64,000 bases of DNA from Spongiactinospora rosea (GTDB lineage: Bacteria > Actinomycetota > Actinomycetes > Streptosporangiales > Streptosporangiaceae): NCBI RefSeq assembly GCF_003315795.1, contig NZ_QMEY01000010.1, positions 1 to 64,000 of the forward strand, read 5' to 3'. The notes beneath the pieces were generated by a model. It did no database searches and was not told the DNA's origin. It was given only the letters and a program-made list of their open reading frames with translations. The position numbers and the translations under genes were made by a program. Positions within the stretch are counted from its first letter, which is position 1. Each line of letters opens with the position of its first letter. This document shows positions 58,320 through 64,000 of the stretch, in pieces.

Positions 58320-60365
58320 ATGTCACCCGCGACCGACTACAAGACCGGATTGCTGGGATGGCGGTTGCAGGCCGCGCGCGAGCTGTCCTTCGTGGGCAGG
58401 CAGGAGGAACTGGCGCTCTTCAACGCGGCGTTGTACGACAACGGGTGCAGCGTGCTGTACCTCCACGGTCCCGGCGGCATCGGCAAATCGGCGCTGCTGC
58501 GCCGCTTCACCCAGGAGGCCGCGGCGGTGGGGCGGCCGGTGGTGAGGCTGGACGGGCGGATGCTGCCGACCTCGGTCGCGGCGTTCGAGGCCGAGGCGGG
58601 TGAGGTGCTGCGCGACGATCGGGCCGTGTTGCTGATCGACGCCTTCGAGGAGATCCAGAGCCTGGAGGGATGGCTGCGGGAGGCGTTCCTGCCCAGGGTG
58701 CCGATGGGCGCGCTGGTGGTGATCGCGGGCCGGTTACCGCCGGAGATGCAGTGGCAGGCCGACCCCGGATGGGCCGGGGCGCTGAAGGTGCTGCCGCTGC
58801 GCGACCTGCCCACCGAGGAGGCCCAGGCGCTGCTGGACTCCTGCGGCGTCCCCGGCGAACTGCGCGAGCCGGTACTGGCCTTCGCGGGCGGGCACCCGCT
58901 GGCGCTGCTGCTCTCGGCGACGGCGAAGAACCGCGGGCACGACGGACGTGGCGTGATGTGCCACGACGCCGTGGTCACGCTGCTGGACCAGATGGTGGGC
59001 GAGATGCCCTCGGCGGCGCACCAGAAGGCGCTGGAGATCTGCGCGCACGCGTACGTGACGACCGAGGACCTGCTCCGCGCGTTCATGCCCGAGCAGGCCG
59101 GGACGTTGTTCCGGTGGCTGCGGCGGCTGCCGTTCGTGGAGGCGAGCAGCCTCGGGCTGTTCCCGCACGCCGTGGTGCGGGAAGCGCTGGAGATGGACTT
59201 CCGCTGGCGGGACCCGCAGGGGCACGCCGAGATGCACGAGCGCATCCACGCGCACCTGGCCGAGAAGGTGCACGCCGTGCCGGACGCCGACCTGGTGGGC
59301 GCGGTGGGGGCGCTGCTCTACCTGCATCGTGACGAGGAGGCCAGCTCCACGTTCTACAGCGCGCGCACCGAAGCGCTGGTCGAAGAGGACGTTCTGCGTG
59401 CCGGAGACCTTGACAGGCTCTGTCAGGTGGCAGCGGAGACCGATGGTGAGGAATCGGCGGCGGCGGCCGTTCTCTGGGCGCGGCGGCAGCCGGAGGCGTT
59501 TCGGGCGTACCGGCTGATCGAGACCGGCGAGCCGGTGGCCTTCTTCGCCTGGCTGACCCTCTCGGAGCCGGCCGAGGAGGAGATCGCGGCCGATCCGGTC
59601 GTGGCGAGCGTGTGGGCGCACGCCCGCGCCACCGCGCCGCTGCGGGCCGGTGAGCACCTGGCCGTCGGCCGGATCTGGGGCATCCCGGAGTACCTGCGCA
59701 AGACCCCGGCGATGGACATGATGGCCTGGCGGGCGGTCGGCCACAGCCTGCGGTCCGAGCGGATGGCCTGGTCCTACATCGCCATGCGGTGCCCGAACCA
59801 GGGCGTCGTGGAGTGCCTGCGGAGGTACGGGCTGGACGAGCACACCGAGCGGCCGGTGGTGGACGGCGCCCATTTCACGCTGTTCACCCACGACTGGCGG
59901 GCGGTGCCCGCGCAGGTGTGGCTGGAGCGGTTGAACCGCGTGCCGGTGCCGGTCGGGCAGCTCCCGTCCACGAAGCTGGAGGTGTTGTCGCGCTCGGAGT
60001 TCGCCGAGGCGATCAGGCAGGCGCTGCGCCAGATGTCGCGGCTGGACGCGCTGGCGTCGTCCCCGCTGACCCGCACCCGGCTGATCAGCGAACGCGGCGG
60101 CGCCGACCCCGCGACCACCCTGCGCGACCTGCTCCGCCAGGTGATCGACGAGCTGGGCGAGGACCCGCGCTCGGTGAAGTTTCACCGGGCGCTGTCGGCG
60201 ACCTTCCTGAACGGCGCGCCCACCCAGGAGGTGGCCGCCGAACGGCTCGGCCTGCCGTTCACCACCTACCGCAGGCACCTGGTGGCCGGCATCGAGCGCG
60301 TCTGCGCCGAACTGTGGCACCTGGAGCTGTACGGCACGGCCCAGGACCAGAAGATACGTGATTGA
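58320..60365 (+). CDS. STAND-like ATPase regulator with C-terminal HTH
   Basis: A 681-residue protein. A P-loop ATPase (Walker A HGPGGIGKSALL at 49-60; Walker B AVLLIDAFEE at 102-110) starts at residue 25 with the FVGRQEEL motif typical of STAND regulators. A long helical middle region follows. The end (RALSATFLNGAPTQEVAAER, LGLPFTTYRRHLVAG) resembles a sigma-region-4-like helix-turn-helix. Likely a signal-driven transcriptional regulator. AAGGAGG precedes the ATG. The 295 bp before it have no other gene, and the liv operon starts 220 bp after it. Confidence 0.8.
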   Translation: MSPATDYKTGLLGWRLQAARELSFVGRQEELALFNAALYDNGCSVLYLHGPGGIGKSALLRRFTQEAAAVGRPVVRLDGRMLPTSVAAFEAEAGEVLRDDRAVLLIDAFEEIQSLEGWLREAFLPRVPMGALVVIAGRLPPEMQWQADPGWAGALKVLPLRDLPTEEAQALLDSCGVPGELREPVLAFAGGHPLALLLSATAKNRGHDGRGVMCHDAVVTLLDQMVGEMPSAAHQKALEICAHAYVTTEDLLRAFMPEQAGTLFRWLRRLPFVEASSLGLFPHAVVREALEMDFRWRDPQGHAEMHERIHAHLAEKVHAVPDADLVGAVGALLYLHRDEEASSTFYSARTEALVEEDVLRAGDLDRLCQVAAETDGEESAAAAVLWARRQPEAFRAYRLIETGEPVAFFAWLTLSEPAEEEIAADPVVASVWAHARATAPLRAGEHLAVGRIWGIPEYLRKTPAMDMMAWRAVGHSLRSERMAWSYIAMRCPNQGVVECLRRYGLDEHTERPVVDGAHFTLFTHDWRAVPAQVWLERLNRVPVPVGQLPSTKLEVLSRSEFAEAIRQALRQMSRLDALASSPLTRTRLISERGGADPATTLRDLLRQVIDELGEDPRSVKFHRALSATFLNGAPTQEVAAERLGLPFTTYRRHLVAGIERVCAELWHLELYGTAQDQKIRD

Positions 60366-60431
60366 CGTCGCCTCTCACCTCCCGCATTTCACGATAGCCG
60401 GTGTTTTTGCTCATTTCGGAGACCAAAAACC

Positions 60432-60529
60432 GTCCACTTACTGTCCACTCGGCGCCCCTGACCCGCCGTTCGTCGAATGGTCAGATGTTGGCCAGGGATT
60501 GACCTGTGAAGTGGACAGTCGGCGCCCCT
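60432..60529 (+). promoter_or_regulatory. repeated TGTCCACT operator array before the liv operon
   Basis: GTCCACT occurs at 60432 and 60443, 11 bp apart. ACTGTCCACT (60440-60449) and its exact complement AGTGGACAGT (60510-60519) form a 10-bp inverted repeat across 60 bp. Each is followed in the same orientation by CGGCGCCCCT (60450, 60520). The layout suggests cooperative repressor binding, perhaps with looping. Confidence 0.6.
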
Positions 60530-60585
60530 AGCTTGCCGCGGTCTGGCTGTAATGAACCGACCACTTCGCGGTAGGAGAGATTCCG

Positions 60586-61827
60586 TTGACGACCAAGGGC
60601 ACAGCCGTACTGACCGGCTTGCTGGCGCTCGGCACCGTACTGGGTGCCGGCGCGTGCGCCGCGAACAAGACCGAGACCGCGGGCGGCGGCTCGGGGTGTG
60701 ACACCAGCAAGGGGAGGCTGGTGATCGGGGTCATCGCCCCGATGTCGGGCAAGATCTCGGCGATCGGCCTGGGCATCCGCAATTCGACGCAGCTCGCGGT
60801 CGAGCAGGCCAACCAGAAGTGCGCGGTCAAGGGCTACCAGCTCACGATGGACGCCCAGGACGACGAGGCCAACCCGGACAAGGGCGCCGCCGCCGCGCAG
60901 CGCTTCGCCGACGACCCCAACGTCGTGGGGATCGTGGGCTCCTACAACTCCGGGGTGGCCCGGGCGATCCAGCCGAAGATCGCCGGATCCAAGCTGGTGC
61001 AGATCTCGCCCGGCAACACCGACCCGGCGCTCAGCCGCGGGGCCGACTTCGCGACCGCGCCCAAGCGGCAGTACGACAACTACTTCCGCGTGGTGGGCAC
61101 CGACGACCTCCAGGGCCCCTTCAACGCCCGCTACCTGGTGGAGAAGGAGGGCAAGAAGCGCCTCGCGATCATCACCGACGGCAAGGCGGTCGGCGAGAAC
61201 ATGGCGACGCAGTTCACCGCCGAGGCCAAGCGGCTCGGCGCGGAGGTCGTGATCAGGGAGAAGGTCAACGAGAACGACAGCGACTTCGCCGGCGTGCTCA
61301 CCAAGGTCAAGGCCGAGAGGCCGGAGGCGATCTACGTCGGCTCGGAGTACAGCGTCGCCGGGCCGCTCAGCAAGCAGGCCAAGGACCTCGGCCTGAACGT
61401 GCCGATCTCCGGCAACGACGGCCTGTTCGACCCGCAGTTCATCGCGCTGGGCGGCAAGGAGGGCGACATCGCGACGTCGGTCGGGGCTCCGATCGAGAAG
61501 CTGGACAGCGGTAAGGCGTTCGTCGAGGCGTACAAGAAGAAGGGCTTCTCCGATGCTTACGGCGGGTTCGGGGCGTTCGCGTACGACTCGGCCAACGTGC
61601 TGATCACCTCGGTCGGCAAGGTGATCGCGAACGCCGAGTGGACCGGCGCGCCGGAGCAGCGCACCGCGCTGATCAAGGAGGTCCAGGGCTACCGGACCGA
61701 CCAGGGCGCCAACGGCACGGTCGGCTTCGACCAGTACGGCGACAGCATCAACAAGCTGTTCACCGTCTACCAGGTCACCTCCGGTGCCTGGAAGGACATG
61801 ATGAGCGGCGAGTTCGAGGCGAAGTGA
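60586..61827 (+). CDS. livK: branched-chain amino acid ABC transporter binding lipoprotein
   Basis: A 413-residue type I periplasmic-binding protein. Lipoprotein signal LALGTVLGAGAC (lipid Cys near residue 24) and the family start LVIGVIAPMSGKISAIGLGI. It captures branched-chain or related amino acids, or amides, for the Liv transporter encoded next. TTG start with TAGGAGA upstream. The gene is followed after 3 bp by livH. Confidence 0.87.
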   Translation: MTTKGTAVLTGLLALGTVLGAGACAANKTETAGGGSGCDTSKGRLVIGVIAPMSGKISAIGLGIRNSTQLAVEQANQKCAVKGYQLTMDAQDDEANPDKGAAAAQRFADDPNVVGIVGSYNSGVARAIQPKIAGSKLVQISPGNTDPALSRGADFATAPKRQYDNYFRVVGTDDLQGPFNARYLVEKEGKKRLAIITDGKAVGENMATQFTAEAKRLGAEVVIREKVNENDSDFAGVLTKVKAERPEAIYVGSEYSVAGPLSKQAKDLGLNVPISGNDGLFDPQFIALGGKEGDIATSVGAPIEKLDSGKAFVEAYKKKGFSDAYGGFGAFAYDSANVLITSVGKVIANAEWTGAPEQRTALIKEVQGYRTDQGANGTVGFDQYGDSINKLFTVYQVTSGAWKDMMSGEFEAK

Positions 61828-61830
61828 CCT

Positions 61831-62742
61831 GTGGCGACCCTTGCCCAGCAGATCCTCAACGGCCTGGTGCTGGGTGCGCTGATCGGACTCATCGCACTCG
61901 GGTACACCATGGTCTACGGCATCGTGCAGTTGATCAATTTCGCGCACGGTGAGGTGTTCATGGTGGGCGCGTTCGGGGCCCACCTCATCACGCGGTACGT
62001 GCTGCCCGAGGGCCTGCCCTGGTACGCGGCGCTGCCTGTGATGTTCCTGGCGGCGGTGGCGGTCTCGGTCGCCGTCGCGATGGCCATGGAACGGCTGGCG
62101 TACCGGCCGCTGCGCGGCGCGCACACGCTGGCCCCGCTGATCACCGCGCTGGGCGTGTCGATCCTGCTCCAGGAGGTCGTGCGGGTGTTCTACCCGGGCG
62201 CGACCGCGCCGCTGGCCTTCCCCAGGGCCTTCCCTGACGGCAGCCTGGCCATCGGCCCGGTGACCGTGCTGTGGACGGGGGTGCTGGCCCTGACGGTCGC
62301 CCCGCTGCTGGGCACGGCGGTCCATGTGTACGTCGAGCGTTCCCGGCTCGGCCGGGCCATGCGGGCCACCGCCCAGGACGCCGACGCCGCCCGCCTGATG
62401 GGCATCGACACCGACCGGGTGACGCTGGCCACCTTCGTGATCGGCGGGGTGCTGGCCGGGGTGGGGGCGGTGCTCTACGGCATCCACTACACCCAGATCG
62501 ACACCGCGATCGGGTTCCAGAACGGCATCTTCGCCTTCACCGCCGCCGTGCTCGGCGGCATCGGCAGCATCCGGGGGGCGATGCTGGGGGCGCTGTGCAT
62601 CGGCCTGGTGAAGTCCCTGGCCGGGCAGTACGCCTGGGGCGGCGCCGCCTACGACTACGTGTGGGTGTTCGCGCTGCTCATCCTGGTGCTGATGTTCCGC
62701 CCGCAGGGGTTCCTCGGCCGGCCGGAAAGGGTGCGCGCGTGA
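61831..62742 (+). CDS. livH: branched-chain amino acid ABC permease LivH
   Basis: A 303-residue permease with about eight helices. It begins ILNGLVLGALIGLIALGYTM and contains YGIVQLINFAHGEVFMVGAF, both LivH hallmarks, plus the EAA-type loop LMGIDTDRVTLATFVIGG. The GTG start has no strong ribosome binding site and lies 3 bp after the livK stop. The GTGA junction at 62739 couples it to livM. Confidence 0.9.
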   Translation: MATLAQQILNGLVLGALIGLIALGYTMVYGIVQLINFAHGEVFMVGAFGAHLITRYVLPEGLPWYAALPVMFLAAVAVSVAVAMAMERLAYRPLRGAHTLAPLITALGVSILLQEVVRVFYPGATAPLAFPRAFPDGSLAIGPVTVLWTGVLALTVAPLLGTAVHVYVERSRLGRAMRATAQDADAARLMGIDTDRVTLATFVIGGVLAGVGAVLYGIHYTQIDTAIGFQNGIFAFTAAVLGGIGSIRGAMLGALCIGLVKSLAGQYAWGGAAYDYVWVFALLILVLMFRPQGFLGRPERVRA

Positions 62743-64000
62743 CGGTCCTGGTCGACGCCTCCGAGGAAAAGCGCACGAGCCCGGCGCACTTTCGCCCTGA
62801 CCCGCTCACCTGGGCGGGCGCGGCGCTGGTGGTGGTGGCCGCGCTGTTGCCGTGGGCGTCCCACGTACTGCCCGGCGGGGCCTACCCCGACCGGGCCACC
62901 TTGCAGTTCTTCGACGCTCCGCACCTGGTCACGGGCTTCCGGCTGCATCTGGTGCTGCTGGGCCTGGCCGGTCTGGCGGGCCGGGCCCGCAGGCCCGCGG
63001 GCATCGGGGCGATCGTCATCGCGGCGGTCCACCTGGCGTTCCTGATCGGGCTCGGGGCGCCGTCGGTGGGCGGGCCGGTCGCGCTGGTGGGCGGGGCGCT
63101 GCTGGTGTGGCGGCGGCCGGCCGTACCGGCCCTGTCGCTGCCCCTGCCCGGACGCCTCCCCGCCTGGGGGGCGCTGCTGGTCGCCTTCGCGGGCCTGCTC
63201 TGGCTGGTGTCACAGACCCTCACCGCGGGCGGGCAGAGCCGGGCCACCAACCCGTACGGCGGCGCGGAGTTCCTCGCGTTCTGCGGCTTCGCGTTCGCCC
63301 TGGTCGCGGTGCTTTCCGCGTACGGTGTCCTCCGCTGGCTCGCCGCCCTGACCCAGCGGCACCGGATCTTCGCGTTCACCGTCATGCTGGCCTGCGCGCT
63401 GCTGCTGCCGGTGACCGGCGCGGGCACCGGCTACTGGATGACCGTGGCCTCCACCATCGGCGTCTACGCGGCCACCGCCATCGGGCTCAACATCGTCGTC
63501 GGCCTGGCCGGGCTGCTCGACCTCGGCTACGTGGCCTTCCTCGGCATCGGCGCGTTCACCGCGGCGAACCTCGCGCACAGCGTCCCCTTCCCGGTCGCGG
63601 CACTCGCCGGGGCCGCCGTCGCGGGCGTCTTCGGCGTCGTGGTCGGCGCCCCCACGCTGCGCGTCCGCGGCGACTACCTGGCCATCGTGACGCTCGCGTT
63701 CGGCGAGATCTTCTTCCGGGCCGCGCAGAACGACATCGGCGGACTCACCGGCGGCGTCAACGCGATCCCCGGCATCCCGCCGATCACGCTGTTCGGGCAG
63801 GCGTTCAACCAGCCGGTCGGCGCGCTGCCCGGCGGGTTCCTGTACTACGGGCTGGCGGTGCTGATGGTGGCGGCGGCCATGGTCGTCCTGGTCAACCTCA
63901 AGAACAGCCGTACCGGGCGGGCCTGGGAGGCGATTCGGGAGGACGAGGACGTGGCCAGGGCCATGGGCGTACGCACCGGGCGGGCCAAGATCCTCGCCTT
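62739..64000 (+). CDS. livM: branched-chain amino acid ABC permease LivM, cut by the window end
   Basis: An open frame of 420 codons with no stop before the window ends. It begins at a GTG overlapping the livH stop. The first ~230 residues contain several extra hydrophobic helices; the LivM core then starts (IGLNIVVGLAGLLDLGYVAF, then LRVRGDYLAIVTLAFGEI and the conserved GGLTGG). The last visible part is the EAA loop (WEAIREDEDVARAMGVRTGR). The two ATPase genes livG and livF should follow to the right. Confidence 0.88.
   Translation, partial: MTVLVDASEEKRTSPAHFRPDPLTWAGAALVVVAALLPWASHVLPGGAYPDRATLQFFDAPHLVTGFRLHLVLLGLAGLAGRARRPAGIGAIVIAAVHLAFLIGLGAPSVGGPVALVGGALLVWRRPAVPALSLPLPGRLPAWGALLVAFAGLLWLVSQTLTAGGQSRATNPYGGAEFLAFCGFAFALVAVLSAYGVLRWLAALTQRHRIFAFTVMLACALLLPVTGAGTGYWMTVASTIGVYAATAIGLNIVVGLAGLLDLGYVAFLGIGAFTAANLAHSVPFPVAALAGAAVAGVFGVVVGAPTLRVRGDYLAIVTLAFGEIFFRAAQNDIGGLTGGVNAIPGIPPITLFGQAFNQPVGALPGGFLYYGLAVLMVAAAMVVLVNLKNSRTGRAWEAIREDEDVARAMGVRTGRAKILA

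Overview
The window is chromosomal DNA from a high-GC actinomycete. Codon third positions are almost all G or C, GTG and TTG starts are common, genes overlap heavily through ATGA/GTGA junctions, and regulators of the PucR, GntR/TetR and SARP-era actinobacterial types abound. The gene set (duplicate mur genes, an integrase next to a Cro-type regulator, a Cys-containing leader peptide, terpene and amino-group-carrier biosynthesis) fits Streptosporangiales (Nonomuraea, Streptosporangium or Sphaerisporangium type) best. That placement is inference; no rRNA or tRNA gene was seen.

Layout. 1-4250 holds small remnants, an esterase/TetR pair, and a divergent MFS exporter/MerR pair with a classical MerR-type operator. 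4172-20452 is a biosynthetic cluster. A ten-gene minus-strand operon encodes a homocitrate-synthase-like enzyme, a LysW amino-group carrier protein, LysX, LysY, LysZ, a class I glutamine-amidotransferase-fold protein, a Glu/Leu-type dehydrogenase, an acyl-CoA ligase, an aminotransferase and an FAH-family protein. Divergent from it run two acyl-CoA dehydrogenases, an atypical OmpR-family regulator and a LysE exporter. A StyA/StyB-type two-component monooxygenase follows on the minus strand. The logic is that of carrier-protein-mediated secondary metabolism: LysX ligates an amino acid to the carrier terminus, and LysZ and LysY phosphorylate and reduce it. The carrier ends in Gln, not the usual Glu.

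20587-28833 holds an AraC regulator, a self-sufficient P450-reductase-ferredoxin fusion (CYP116B type), a PucR regulator and a large divergent gene. That gene fuses a class II terpene cyclase module (DVDDT) to a class I terpene synthase module (DDxxxD, NSE triad, RY pair), an architecture rare in bacteria. 29105-34773 carries a flavin monooxygenase with a GntR-TetR hybrid regulator and paired operators, an amidohydrolase pseudogene, a GntR-FCD regulator beside a perfect 14-bp palindrome, an aldehyde dehydrogenase and a PhyH-family oxygenase. 34770-40965 holds secreted proteins (beta-propeller, NLP toxin-like) and small proteins.

41066-51736 is a sulfur-acquisition locus: a short leader peptide, then nine genes (GST-like, four LLM flavin monooxygenases, a peptide-type ABC transporter) joined by eight consecutive 4-nt overlaps. 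51852-56659 has a CPBP protease and extra MurG, Ddl and MurF homologues. 56685-60365 has a recombinase lacking its tyrosine, a Cro-like regulator and a STAND-type ATPase. 60586 to the right edge is the start of a branched-chain amino acid (Liv) ABC operon, with livM cut by the window end.
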